From contig LR732703.1 of NCBI GenBank assembly GCA_902506565.1, positions 4,238,401 to 4,296,782 on the forward strand: 58,382 nucleotides of DNA. Direction: 5' to 3'. Positions 9,070 through 17,515 of this stretch are shown here, in pieces; within the stretch, counting starts at the first letter, position 1, and each line of letters starts with the position of its first letter. Below the pieces are notes generated by a model, which had not been told where the DNA came from, ran no database searches, and saw only the letters and a list, made by a program, of their open reading frames with translations. The translations under genes and the position numbers were made by a program. Origin of the DNA: Burkholderiales bacterium 8X. Lineage in GTDB: Bacteria; Pseudomonadota; Gammaproteobacteria; Burkholderiales; Burkholderiaceae_C.

Positions 9070-11250
9070 TCAGGCCGGCACGCTCTCGATGTTGGCGCGG
9101 TCCCAATGCCGGTGCTTCGCGATCGCCGCCACGAAGTCATGCGCGATCTGGTGCGCGGCCGTGCTGTCGCCGAGGTTGGTGGTCGGCGTCGCGGCCACCA
9201 CCACGCCGGCCGGTGCCGTCTTTGGATCGTCGCCGACGCCCAGGCTTTCGAGCAGCTGCACTCCCTCGCCGACGGTGCAGATCGGCTTGCAGTGCTTGAA
9301 GGCCTCGAGCACGAAATGCACCGCCTCGCCCATGCCCTTCATCGACGCGATGCCTTGCGCGCCAGCCGGGACCAGCACCGCGTCGAACAGGATCGAGGGC
9401 ATGGTGGCGAAGGTCGCGTCGACCTCGATCTGCCGCTTCGACGCGCTCCAGACCTTGCCGAGCCGAGGCCCCACGGTCTTGCACTGCGCACCAGCCGCTT
9501 CGAGCGCCTCGCGGATTGGCTTGAGCGATGCCGAGTCGATCTCGTCGTTGACCAGGATCGCGATGCGGCGGGTCTTGACCGAAGCGTCCGCCAGGTCGGC
9601 CATGCGCAAGGAAGGCGACTCCTCGATCGCCAGCTTGACCTGGTGGTCGCGATAGCCGGCACGTCCGGCTGCCGCGCGTGGATCGGGCGCATCGATGCCG
9701 AGCGGCTCGGCGACCCGCCGCGCGAGCTTCTCGTCGACATGCGCGAGGTTGTCGACGACGCGCTGCCGGATCGCGGGCGCCATCACCTTCGCGAGCTCGA
9801 AGCGAAAGCCTGCCACGATGTGCTCCTTCTCGGCCACGGTCTGGCTGTTGAAGAAGAGACGCGCCTGCGTGAAGTGATCGTCGAAGGTGGCGTTCCGGCG
9901 CCGCGCCTTGGGCGGCTCGATTTCATCCGCGAACGACTGGAACCCGCCGCTCGCGCCGTCGACCCGGAATTCCTTGCCTTCGGTCAGCGAGTTCGGCTCG
10001 TAGGCCACCGCACCGCGGGCGATATTCTGCCGGTGTTGGCCGTCGCGCTGAAAGTTGTGGAACGGGCACACCGCCTTGTTGATCGGCAGCTCGTGGAAGT
10101 TGGGGCCGCCGAGGCGCGCCACCTGCGTGTCGCCGTAGGAGAAAAGGCGGCCCTGCAGCAGCGGATCGTTCGAGAAGTCGATGCCCGGCACCACGTGGCC
10201 GGGATGAAACGCGACCTGCTCGACTTCGCTGAAATAGTTGTCGGGATTGCGATTGAGCACCATGCGGCCGATGCGCTGCACCGGCACCAGTTCCTCGGGG
10301 ATCAGCTTGGTAGGGTCGAGCAGGTCGAAACCGAAGGCGTGTTCCTTTTCCTGCGGAATCATCTGCACGCCGAGCTCCCATTCGGGAAAGTCGCCGGCAT
10401 CGATCGACTCCCACAGGTCGCGGCGGTGAAAGTCCGGATCCTTGCCGGCGAGCTTCTGCGCCTCGTCCCAGGACAAGCCGTGGACGCCCAGCTTGGGCTT
10501 CCAGTGGAACTTGACGAAGTGGCCGTCGCCGCGTCCGTTGACGAAGCGGAAGGTGTGGACACCGAAGCCCTCCATCATGCGCAGGCTGCGCGGCAGCCCG
10601 CGGTCGCTCATGGTCCACATCAGCATGTGGGTGGTCTCGGGCATGAGCGATGCGAAATCCCAGAAGGTGTCGTGTGCGCTCGATGCCTGCGGCATCTCGT
10701 TGTGCGGCTCGGCCTTGAGCGCGTGCATCAGGTCCGGGAACTTCATCGCGTCCTGGATGTAGAACACCGGCATGTTGTTGCCGACCAGGTCGTAGTTGCC
10801 GGTGCGGGTGTAGAACTTGACCGCGAAACCACGCACGTCGCGCACCGTATCGGCCGAACCCCGCGAGCCGGTGGTGGTCGAGAAGCGCACGAACACCGGC
10901 GTCTTCACGCTCGGGTCTTGCAGGAAGTCGGCGCAGGTGAACTGCGACATCGACTTGTAGACCTCGAAGTAACCGTGGGCGGCGCAACCACGCGCGTTGA
11001 CCACCCGTTCCGGGATGCGCTCGTGGCCGAAGTGCGAAAGCTTCTCGCGCAGGATGAAATCCTCGAGCAAGGTCGGGCCGCGGACGCCGGCCTTGAGCGA
11101 GTTGTGGTTGTCCGGGATCTGCAGGCCCTGGTTGGTCGTGAGTTGCGCAGCCGGTTCGGTGGTGTAGGCGCCGAGTTGCTCCAGCTTGGCGTTGCTGCTG
11201 TCGCCCGCCTTGGGACGACGGCTCGCAGTCGCCTTGTTTTTTGGCGTCAT
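9070..11250 (-). CDS. katE: HPII-type large-subunit catalase, catalytic distal His replaced by Asn
   Basis: A 726-residue protein that aligns over its full length with E. coli HPII, including the C-terminal DJ-1/PfpI-like domain (about 560-726). I chose the ATG at 11250 because AGGAAA precedes it; an in-frame start seven codons earlier lacks this. Heme-pocket residues corresponding to E. coli Ser167 (VFVRFS, here 124), Asn201 (DLVGNN, here 158) and the proximal Tyr415 (GRLFSY, here 372) are kept. The essential distal His128 of the motif VVHARG is Asn85 here (VVNARGCAAHGYF; codon AAC at 10998-10996). Engineered His128 changes in E. coli HPII abolish activity, so this catalase may be inactive or repurposed. 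A 48-codon ORF lies 69 bp upstream on the same strand. Confidence 0.93.
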   Translation of the reverse strand: MTPKNKATASRRPKAGDSSNAKLEQLGAYTTEPAAQLTTNQGLQIPDNHNSLKAGVRGPTLLEDFILREKLSHFGHERIPERVVNARGCAAHGYFEVYKSMSQFTCADFLQDPSVKTPVFVRFSTTTGSRGSADTVRDVRGFAVKFYTRTGNYDLVGNNMPVFYIQDAMKFPDLMHALKAEPHNEMPQASSAHDTFWDFASLMPETTHMLMWTMSDRGLPRSLRMMEGFGVHTFRFVNGRGDGHFVKFHWKPKLGVHGLSWDEAQKLAGKDPDFHRRDLWESIDAGDFPEWELGVQMIPQEKEHAFGFDLLDPTKLIPEELVPVQRIGRMVLNRNPDNYFSEVEQVAFHPGHVVPGIDFSNDPLLQGRLFSYGDTQVARLGGPNFHELPINKAVCPFHNFQRDGQHRQNIARGAVAYEPNSLTEGKEFRVDGASGGFQSFADEIEPPKARRRNATFDDHFTQARLFFNSQTVAEKEHIVAGFRFELAKVMAPAIRQRVVDNLAHVDEKLARRVAEPLGIDAPDPRAAAGRAGYRDHQVKLAIEESPSLRMADLADASVKTRRIAILVNDEIDSASLKPIREALEAAGAQCKTVGPRLGKVWSASKRQIEVDATFATMPSILFDAVLVPAGAQGIASMKGMGEAVHFVLEAFKHCKPICTVGEGVQLLESLGVGDDPKTAPAGVVVAATPTTNLGDSTAAHQIAHDFVAAIAKHRHWDRANIESVPA

Positions 11251-11319
11251 TGGTTTCCTGTGAAAAAGCAAGGGCGGCGCATCGCACCGCGAGAGAAATC
11301 TTGGCGCCCCGGCGCGAGG

Positions 11320-11466
11320 TCAGCCGACCTCGGCCTCGTAGACTAGGTCGAGCGCGTTGACGATCGCCACCACGCCGACGATCCCTGAAAGCGAAGCGAT
11401 ACCCCAGAAGAGGTAGTCATCGACGGCGGCAGAACTCAGCCAACCGAACAGCGTTGAAAGCTCCAT
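11320..11466 (-). CDS. Small single-span membrane protein, 48 residues
   Basis: A short ORF starts at ATG 11466, preceded by GGAG about eight bases upstream, and ends with TGA at 11322-11320. It encodes MELSTLFGWL at its N-terminus and one hydrophobic segment (about residues 18-38, LFWGIASLSGIVGVVAIV), then an acidic tail YEAEVG. It lies 69 bp upstream of katE on the same strand and could share its transcript. I do not recognise the family. The ribosome site, the membrane-segment composition and the position argue that it is real; no homology check was possible. Confidence 0.6.
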   Translation of the reverse strand: MELSTLFGWLSSAAVDDYLFWGIASLSGIVGVVAIVNALDLVYEAEVG

Positions 11467-11740
11467 GATTTCGCTCCGGGACAGTGTTTGCGAGGGACTG
11501 GCGCAAGCTTAGGGATCGGCGGCGCAGACCCCCGTAGTGACGGCGCGCCCTGCGATGTCGGATGCATAGGGGGATGGCGGTAGGACCGGGCCGACGAATC
11601 GACACGGGCGCCTACGCCCTCTCGGGCGCTTGGCCCGGACGCCATCCGCCGGCCGGGCTCTACCATGCAGCGCCAGGCCGGCATCAAACCTGCTTGAGGC
11701 TTTCCATCCGCCCCACGGCTCAACGAACGGAACCCGCGCC

Positions 11741-12565
11741 ATGCTCATCAAGATCGGCTACGACATCGAACTCGGCGTCTCCGCCCCGACCGCGTTGATC
11801 TACCTGTTGCAGGTCCATCCCTCGCGCGCACAGGACATCGTGAGCGGCGTCGAGAGCATCACCATCAGCCCGCCGATGCGAACCGACTTCTACACCGACG
11901 CCTTCGACAATCAGTGCGCGCGGGTCGAGGTGCCGATGGGCGTCACCAGCGTGCGGCTGCGGAACGAAGCGGTGGTGCGCGACAGCGGCCTGCCGGACCC
12001 GGTCGACTGGAATGCCTACGAGCATGCGCCGGCCGACCTGCCGGTGCATACGCTGCCCTTCCTGCTGTCGAGCCGCTACTGCGAGGTCGACAGCGAATTG
12101 CTCGGCTTCGCCTGGGGCCGCTTCGGCCAGGGGCCGAAGGGCTGGGGCCGGGTGCAGGCTATCTGCGATTTCGTGCACAACCATCTGTCCTTCGACTACC
12201 AGCGCGCCCGCGCCACCCGGACCGCCCTGGATGCCTACCGCGAGCGGGTCGGCGTGTGCCGCGACTTCACGCACCTCGCGATCACGCTTTGCCGCTGCAT
12301 GAACATTCCGGCGCGCTATTGCACCGGCTACCTCGGCGACATCGGCGTGCCCGCGGTGCCCTATCCGATGGATTTCAGCGCCTGGTTCGAGGTGTACCTG
12401 GGCGACCGCTGGCACACCTTCGATGCGCGCCACAACACGCCGCGCATCGGCCGCATCGTGATCGCCCGCGGCCGGGACGCGGCCGACGTGCCGATCACGA
12501 TGGTCTTCGGCGCCAACACGCTGCAGCGCTTCGAAGTGACGACCGACGAGGTCCTGGGCGAATAG
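11741..12565 (+). CDS. Transglutaminase-like family protein
   Basis: A 274-residue cytoplasmic protein with a transglutaminase-core fold in its C-terminal two thirds; the N-terminal part resembles the beta-rich domain typical of this bacterial group. The nucleophile Cys173 is in GVCRDFTHLAI and the Asp228 in WHTFDARH. The position expected for the catalytic His, 15 residues before that Asp in the usual HAW-E motif, is Ser213 (DFSAWFEVYL). Members act as cysteine proteases or amidases, but without the His activity is doubtful unless another residue substitutes. It stands alone between the katE gene and small hypothetical genes. The start ATG was chosen because the conserved beginning MLIKIGYDIE follows it. 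Confidence 0.8.
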   Translation: MLIKIGYDIELGVSAPTALIYLLQVHPSRAQDIVSGVESITISPPMRTDFYTDAFDNQCARVEVPMGVTSVRLRNEAVVRDSGLPDPVDWNAYEHAPADLPVHTLPFLLSSRYCEVDSELLGFAWGRFGQGPKGWGRVQAICDFVHNHLSFDYQRARATRTALDAYRERVGVCRDFTHLAITLCRCMNIPARYCTGYLGDIGVPAVPYPMDFSAWFEVYLGDRWHTFDARHNTPRIGRIVIARGRDAADVPITMVFGANTLQRFEVTTDEVLGE

Positions 12566-12698
12566 CGGAAGCACGCACGCGGCGCCTTGGATTGGGGCGC
12601 AAAGTCCTCACATGAGCCTCGGGGTGGATGGCGGCCGGGCCAGGCTTCTGGCAACATCGGCCGCGACCTGCCTCTTCGGACACGCAAAGGACTTCTCG

Positions 12699-12887
12699 AT
12701 GAAAGCGCTGCAAAGCGACCTGGCCAGGAAGGTGCTCGCCGACAAGCGAGCCCGCACCCAGTTGCGATCGGTGGTGAGCGATGCCCGCCAGCGAAGCGCC
12801 GACAGCCTCCCGCCCGAGACCATCGTGCTGCAAGACGGCGCCCGGCTGCGCCGGCTGACCGCGGTCGTGGTGCCCAAGGCGGCATGA
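12699..12887 (+). CDS. Hypothetical protein, 62 residues
   Basis: A short ORF starting MKALQSDLARKVLADKR after an AAAGGA ribosome site. It is rich in Arg, Ala and Leu, probably helical, with no signal or membrane segment. A longer in-frame start at 12612 would add 29 residues, but those residues do not look coding-conserved and lack an SD. I do not recognise it. It precedes the membrane protein gene at 12910 by 22 bp and may be co-transcribed. Confidence 0.5.
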   Translation: MKALQSDLARKVLADKRARTQLRSVVSDARQRSADSLPPETIVLQDGARLRRLTAVVVPKAA

Positions 12888-12909
12888 GGCCGCCGACCCT
12901 CGGGGTCGG

Positions 12910-13677
12910 ATGCATCCGATGACCGTCGCACTTCCCGCGCTCGTCCTTTTCTTCCTCGTTCTCCCCGGCTTCGTCTTTCGCAGCCGCTTCAAGCGGGCCG
13001 AACGCACCGCACTCGACTATGCCCCCTTCGGCCGGGTGGTCGCCGAGGCCGTGCTGTGGGCCGCCGTGCTGCATGCCATCTGGCTGGGTACCGCCTGGAT
13101 CCTGACCGGCCGCACCCTTCGGCTCGACCTGCTGCTGGAGCTGCTTTCTGCGGCGCCGAATGCCCAGGCGGCGGCCATTGCAACGGTCGGCCAGCAAAGC
13201 AGCGCGGTGCTGCTGTACTTCGGCAGCCTGCTCGCGGCCTGCTACCTGGTGCCGGCCGGCTTGCGATGGCTGATCACTTCGCAGCGGCTCGACCGGGCCG
13301 GGCATTGGCTGGCACCGATTGCGCGCTTCCACGACGCACCCTGGTACTACCTGCTCACCGGCGCCGACTTTCGCAAGGAAGACCTGCCGGACCTCATCAA
13401 GGTCTCGGCGATCGTCGACGTGGCGTCGACGCCCTATCTCTTCACCGGCTTCCTCGAGAACTTCTACTTCAATCCGGATGGCGGGCTCGACCGGCTGGTG
13501 CTGCAGGGCGTGGCCCGCAGGCCGCTCGCCAACGACCGGCTCGCCGTGACCGAGGATGGCACGCTGGCGGCCGACGAGGAGTTCTATCCGATCGAGGGCG
13601 ACTATTTCGTGCTGCGCTACGCGGAAATCATCACGTTGAACATCCAGTACCTGACGCTGGAAGAAACCGCCACCTGA
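12910..13677 (+). CDS. Hypothetical membrane protein (possibly DUF6338-like)
   Basis: A 255-residue protein with about three membrane segments: residues 5-24 (ALPALVLFFLVLPGFVF), 43-65 and 98-120. A soluble C-terminal half follows, containing PYLFTGFLENFYFNPDGG and ending in an acidic tail. The N-terminal PGF motif followed by a soluble domain resembles DUF6338 proteins, but this match is from memory and weak. The start could also be the second Met (12919). Function unknown. The next gene downstream is on the opposite strand and converges with it. Confidence 0.6.
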   Translation: MHPMTVALPALVLFFLVLPGFVFRSRFKRAERTALDYAPFGRVVAEAVLWAAVLHAIWLGTAWILTGRTLRLDLLLELLSAAPNAQAAAIATVGQQSSAVLLYFGSLLAACYLVPAGLRWLITSQRLDRAGHWLAPIARFHDAPWYYLLTGADFRKEDLPDLIKVSAIVDVASTPYLFTGFLENFYFNPDGGLDRLVLQGVARRPLANDRLAVTEDGTLAADEEFYPIEGDYFVLRYAEIITLNIQYLTLEETAT

Positions 13678-13693
13678 GGCGCGCGGCCGAAGC

Positions 13694-14677
13694 TCAGCGC
13701 CGCGCCATCAGGTCGCGATCGCTCGCCACGGCGAAATAGAACCATTCGGTGCCCGGAAGTGCCGTGGAGTTCGGGAACACGATAAAGCCGTCCCGCTCGG
13801 CTTGCAGCACCTGGCCGTCGGCCCGCACGCCGATCGGCTCGCCCCGCGCGACTTCGTCGAAGGTGGCCCACTCGCGCACGAATTGGTCTTCTTCATGGTC
13901 GCGATCGGTCACGCTCACCAACCGCAGCAACGATGGGCTCGAAGGCCGGCGGTTCGCGCTGTTCGGATCGGCGTCGATCATCCCGAGCAGCCGGAGCGCC
14001 GCATGGATGGCGCGGTGCGCCACGTCGGGCGCGGCCGGGTCGAGGTGCTGCCCGCATTCGAGCGTCACCGCGTAGCCGCCGCGGCTTCGCATGTATTCGT
14101 TGGTGCCCCAGCCGAAGGCCAGCTCTGCCTCGCTCGCCGGGCGTCCGCCGGCACGCTGGGCGAGCCCGGCCGCATAGATGTCGAGCCAGCCCTCGACCAC
14201 CGTCGAGGTGCCCAGGTGCAGCGCCAGCTGGCCTTCCTCGAACGCCCTGCCGAAAGGCTCCAGCGAACCATCGTTGTCGCGCGGCCCGATCATCGCGAAT
14301 GCTTCACCGGCGCTCTGGAACGAATGCAGGTCGAGCAGCACCTCGTGCCGGTCGAGCAGCGGGCAGATCAGGTCGGTGAGGCGGGCTTCGTGGTCGGCCG
14401 GCTCGGCGCCGGCGGGTGTCGGCTGGAACGAACGGTTGAGGTTGCGCTCGCCTTCGCGCCGACCCAGGCGCCTGGCCAGCGGATTGGCGACGGGCAGCAG
14501 CGTGAGCTGGCCACGCACCAGGGCGAGCTCGCCTCGGTCGAGCTCGGCGACGGTGCGCTCGATGCCGACCGTGCCGCAGGTCTCGTCGCCATGCACGCCG
14601 CCCAACACGATCAGCCGCGGGCCGGGTTCGAGAGACGAGAAATTGTGGATCCGGAGGGTGTCGGTGGGCTGCATCAT
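13694..14677 (-). CDS. Succinylglutamate desuccinylase/aspartoacylase-family zinc hydrolase
   Basis: A 327-residue zinc-dependent amidohydrolase. Zinc ligands are seen in VLGGVHGDET (His and Glu, about residues 32-36) and LLDLHSFQS (His), and the catalytic Glu in YAVTLECGQH. A C-terminal beta-barrel-like domain containing the segment FIVFPNSTALPG is typical of the AstE/AspA superfamily. It removes acyl groups from an N-acyl amino acid; the exact substrate cannot be told. It is not near arginine-succinyltransferase (ast) genes, so AstE itself is unlikely. I chose the ATG at 14677 because GGGAG lies just upstream; an ATG five codons earlier (14692) is possible. Confidence 0.8.
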   Translation of the reverse strand: MMQPTDTLRIHNFSSLEPGPRLIVLGGVHGDETCGTVGIERTVAELDRGELALVRGQLTLLPVANPLARRLGRREGERNLNRSFQPTPAGAEPADHEARLTDLICPLLDRHEVLLDLHSFQSAGEAFAMIGPRDNDGSLEPFGRAFEEGQLALHLGTSTVVEGWLDIYAAGLAQRAGGRPASEAELAFGWGTNEYMRSRGGYAVTLECGQHLDPAAPDVAHRAIHAALRLLGMIDADPNSANRRPSSPSLLRLVSVTDRDHEEDQFVREWATFDEVARGEPIGVRADGQVLQAERDGFIVFPNSTALPGTEWFYFAVASDRDLMARR

Positions 14678-14770
14678 GATCTCCCGGGCCATCCTACAGG
14701 CAGGCGCATGGCGGTCCTACCGGGCTTTCCTCGAGCCCGTGGAACAACGGTCTTCAACTCAGGAGCAGCC

Positions 14771-15031
14771 ATGTCCAGCAGAGATCAAGACCCGGTGAAG
14801 AACGATGCAGCGCCGGATGCGCAAAGCGGCAAGACCCGGTCGCAGCAGGGCGGCGAGTCGCTGCCGCGAATGCCGCACGAGCGGGACGAATCCTCGGATG
14901 CACGGCAGAGCCCGGAAGGCGAGGCCACCAGCATCGGCAAGCGGGCCTACAAGGACGAGGCAGGCAAAGGCGAGGACACCAGCCTCGCGCCAGTCACCGA
15001 CAAGGTCTACAACGACCAGGTGCGCCGCTGA
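14771..15031 (+). CDS. Hydrophilic, probably disordered hypothetical protein
   Basis: An 86-residue protein with an AGGAG ribosome site four bases before the ATG. It is rich in Asp, Glu, Ser, Gln and Lys, with no hydrophobic segment, so it is probably intrinsically disordered. I do not recognise the family; its composition recalls small stress or desiccation-associated hydrophilic proteins, which is only an impression. The gene is divergent from the desuccinylase-like gene and convergent with rpe. Confidence 0.6.
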   Translation: MSSRDQDPVKNDAAPDAQSGKTRSQQGGESLPRMPHERDESSDARQSPEGEATSIGKRAYKDEAGKGEDTSLAPVTDKVYNDQVRR

Positions 15032-15092
15032 TCGACATCCGGCGCCGCGCGATGCTTGCGTCGCAGGGCCGGGCGGGACGACCTGGCCTGGC

Positions 15093-15776
15093 TCAGCGGC
15101 CTTCCAGGCCTGCCCTCATCGACCGGATCACGTCACCGTAGTCCGGCGCGTTGAAGATCGCGCTGCCCGCGACGAAGGTATCGGCGCCGGCGCTCGCCAC
15201 CCTCGCGATGTTGTCCACCTTGATGCCGCCGTCGACCTCCAGCCGGATGTCCCGGCCGGACGCCTCGATACGGCGCCGTGCCTGCTCGATCTTGCGCAGC
15301 GCCGAGTCGATGAAGCTCTGCCCGCCGAAGCCCGGATTGACGCTCATGACGAGGATCAGGTCGATGTCGTCGATCGCCCAGTCGAGCGGCTCCAGGCCCG
15401 CACCCGGATTGAATACCAGCCCCGGCTTGCAGCCCGCGGCGCGGATCGCCTGAATGCTCCGGTGAACGTGCGGCGATGCATCCGGATGGAAGCTGATGTA
15501 GTCGGCGCCGGCCTTCGCGAAAGCCGCGGCAAGCGCATCGACCGGCTGGATCATCAGATGTACGTCGATCGGTACGGCCGTGCCGTCCGGCTTTTTCGCG
15601 TGCGGCTTGAGGGCTTCGCAAACCATCGGGCCGAAGGTGAGGTTCGGCACGTAGTGGTTGTCCATGACGTCGAAATGGATCCAGTCGGCGCCGGCGGCGA
15701 TCACCGACGAGACTTCTTCGCCGAGGCGCGCGAAGTCGGCCGAGAGAATGGAAGGTGCGATGCGATAGATGCTCAT
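15093..15776 (-). CDS. rpe: Ribulose-phosphate 3-epimerase
   Basis: A 227-residue TIM-barrel enzyme that interconverts D-ribulose 5-phosphate and D-xylulose 5-phosphate in the pentose phosphate and Calvin pathways. Signatures are present in order: the N-terminal APSILSADFARLGEEV, the metal-binding IHFDVMDNHYVPN, DVHLMI, SVNPGFGGQSFI and EVDGGIK. The start Met is the conserved MSIYRIAPS. It is transcribed divergently from apaG with 34 bp between start codons, so the two share a compact promoter region. Confidence 0.96.
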   Translation of the reverse strand: MSIYRIAPSILSADFARLGEEVSSVIAAGADWIHFDVMDNHYVPNLTFGPMVCEALKPHAKKPDGTAVPIDVHLMIQPVDALAAAFAKAGADYISFHPDASPHVHRSIQAIRAAGCKPGLVFNPGAGLEPLDWAIDDIDLILVMSVNPGFGGQSFIDSALRKIEQARRRIEASGRDIRLEVDGGIKVDNIARVASAGADTFVAGSAIFNAPDYGDVIRSMRAGLEGR

Positions 15777-15810
15777 GGCGGCATTGTGCAGCGCGTTACC
15801 ATTCCGGCCG

Positions 15811-16203
15811 ATGTCCAACCTACCGATCACCGTCGAGGTCGAGCCCCGTTTCCTGGCCGACCAATCCGCACCGTCCGAGCGTGTCTACACCTTCTCCTAC
15901 ACGGTGACGGTGACCAACACCGGCAAGGTGCCGGCGCAGCTGATTGCGCGGCATTGGCTGATCGACGATGCCTCCGGCCACAAGCAGGAAGTCAAGGGCC
16001 TGGGCGTGATCGGGCAGCAGCCGCTGCTGGCGCCGGGGCAGTCGTTCCGGTATTCGAGCGGGTGTCGGCTGCGGGCGCCGAGCGGTACCATGCACGGGAG
16101 CTATTTCTTCGTGACCGAGCGCGGCGAACGGCTCGACATCCCGATTCCCATGTTCGTGCTCGAAGCCGATGCGGGTGGCGGTTCGCCTCGCGTACTCCAC
16201 TGA
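15811..16203 (+). CDS. apaG: ApaG protein
   Basis: A 130-residue protein consisting of a single ApaG/DUF525 fibronectin-III-like domain. Recognisable segments are FSYTVTVTNTG, ARHWLIDDASG, VKGLGVIGQQP and GTMHGSYFFV. ApaG was linked genetically to cobalt/magnesium resistance and Ap4A metabolism, but its biochemical role is unclear. The divergent rpe-apaG arrangement is common in Burkholderiales. The start ATG follows the rpe promoter region; an upstream in-frame Met would overlap rpe. Confidence 0.93.
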   Translation: MSNLPITVEVEPRFLADQSAPSERVYTFSYTVTVTNTGKVPAQLIARHWLIDDASGHKQEVKGLGVIGQQPLLAPGQSFRYSSGCRLRAPSGTMHGSYFFVTERGERLDIPIPMFVLEADAGGGSPRVLH

Positions 16204-16249
16204 GAGACCTTTCGATTTTGCGAAGCCGGCCCGGCCGGGCCCGGTGCCG

Positions 16250-17515
16250 ATGACCTCTTTCTTCTCCAACGAACTGCTGGGCTTCTGGGCCGAATGGCTG
16301 CGGCCGTCGGCCGGCGTGCCCACGGTGCAATGGTCGCTGCTGCTGGCGCTCGCGGCGGCAGCCGGCCACCTGGTGCAGCGCTACATCGGCATGCCCAAGG
16401 TGGTCGGCTATTCGATCGTCGGCACCGTGGTCGGGCTGGCGGGCTTCGAGGGCGCCCTGTGGCCACTGCAGGGCACCAGCCTGTTCCTGATCGAGCTGGG
16501 CGTGGCGATCGTGCTGTTCGAGGCCGGCGGCCGCCTGCCGCTCGGCTGGTTCCGGCACAACCCGATGCTGCTGGTGCAAAGCCTGCTCGAGTCCACCCTG
16601 ACCTATCTCGGCGTGTTCTGGGTGTTGCACGCCTTGGGCGTGCCGGACCCGGTGGCGAACCCGGTCGCGCTGATGGCGATCGTCGCCTCGCCGGCCGTGC
16701 TCAGCCGAGTGCTGACCGATACCCGCGCCTCCGGGCCGGTTACCGATCGCGCCATGACGCTGGCCACGCTCAACACCTTCTATGCGCTCTCGCTCGGCTA
16801 CGCGCAGGCCGGCCTGATCGAGCGGGCGCCACTCGGCTTGGTCGACAAGCTCTATCCGGTCGCGGTGGTGCTCGGGCTCTCGTTCGTGGTCGGCGCCCTG
16901 ATGGCGCTCGCGCTGCGCTCGGCGCTGCGGGTGATGAGCCCGACCAGCGAGAACACCTCGCTGCTGCTGCTCGCGATCATCGCGGCCGGCGCGGCACTCG
17001 CGGCGGCGCTTGGCGGCAATGCACCGCTTGGCGCGCTGCTCGGCGGGGTGCTGCTGAAGGCGCTGCATCCCAAGCCCTGGGCCTGGCCCCGGCAGCTGGG
17101 TACCGCGGCGTCGCTCCTCACCATGCTGATGTTCGTGCTGGTGTCGATCGTCGCCGCCCAGGCCGACTGGACCCTGCCGGTGGCGAGCGTCGTGCTGTCG
17201 GTGATCGGCGTGCGGCTGGTCGCCAAGATCGCCGGCGTCGCGATCGCCAATCCGGGTAGCGGCGCGAGCTGGAAGCAGGCCCTCTGGGTCGGCTGCGCGA
17301 TGTCGCCGTTGTCGTCGATCGGCTTGCTGATCACCTCGGCCTTCGTCACCGCCTCGCCGCTGCTCGGCACCATGATCACGCAGATCGCGCTGCCGACCAT
17401 CCTGGTCATGGAAGTGCTCGGCGCGGTGCTGGCCACAGTGGCCATTCACGGCGCCGGCGAAAGCTCCAGGCCCTGGCGGCCGGAAGTGCTCGGTGTCGAG
17501 GAGACCCAGCGATGA
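16250..17515 (+). CDS. CPA2-family monovalent cation:proton antiporter (KefB-like membrane domain)
   Basis: A 421-residue integral membrane protein with about 11-13 predicted spans and the Na+/H+ exchanger fold: FLIELGVAIVLFEAGGRLPL, ALMAIVASPAVLSRV and GALLGGVLLKAL are typical segments. It probably exchanges Na+ or K+ for H+ across the inner membrane. It lacks the C-terminal RCK/TrkA-N domain seen in KefB/C, so NAD- or glutathione-gated control of that type is not expected. Its TGA overlaps the ATG of the ybdK-like gene (ATGA), followed by thiL, suggesting one transcript. Confidence 0.85.
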   Translation: MTSFFSNELLGFWAEWLRPSAGVPTVQWSLLLALAAAAGHLVQRYIGMPKVVGYSIVGTVVGLAGFEGALWPLQGTSLFLIELGVAIVLFEAGGRLPLGWFRHNPMLLVQSLLESTLTYLGVFWVLHALGVPDPVANPVALMAIVASPAVLSRVLTDTRASGPVTDRAMTLATLNTFYALSLGYAQAGLIERAPLGLVDKLYPVAVVLGLSFVVGALMALALRSALRVMSPTSENTSLLLLAIIAAGAALAAALGGNAPLGALLGGVLLKALHPKPWAWPRQLGTAASLLTMLMFVLVSIVAAQADWTLPVASVVLSVIGVRLVAKIAGVAIANPGSGASWKQALWVGCAMSPLSSIGLLITSAFVTASPLLGTMITQIALPTILVMEVLGAVLATVAIHGAGESSRPWRPEVLGVEETQR

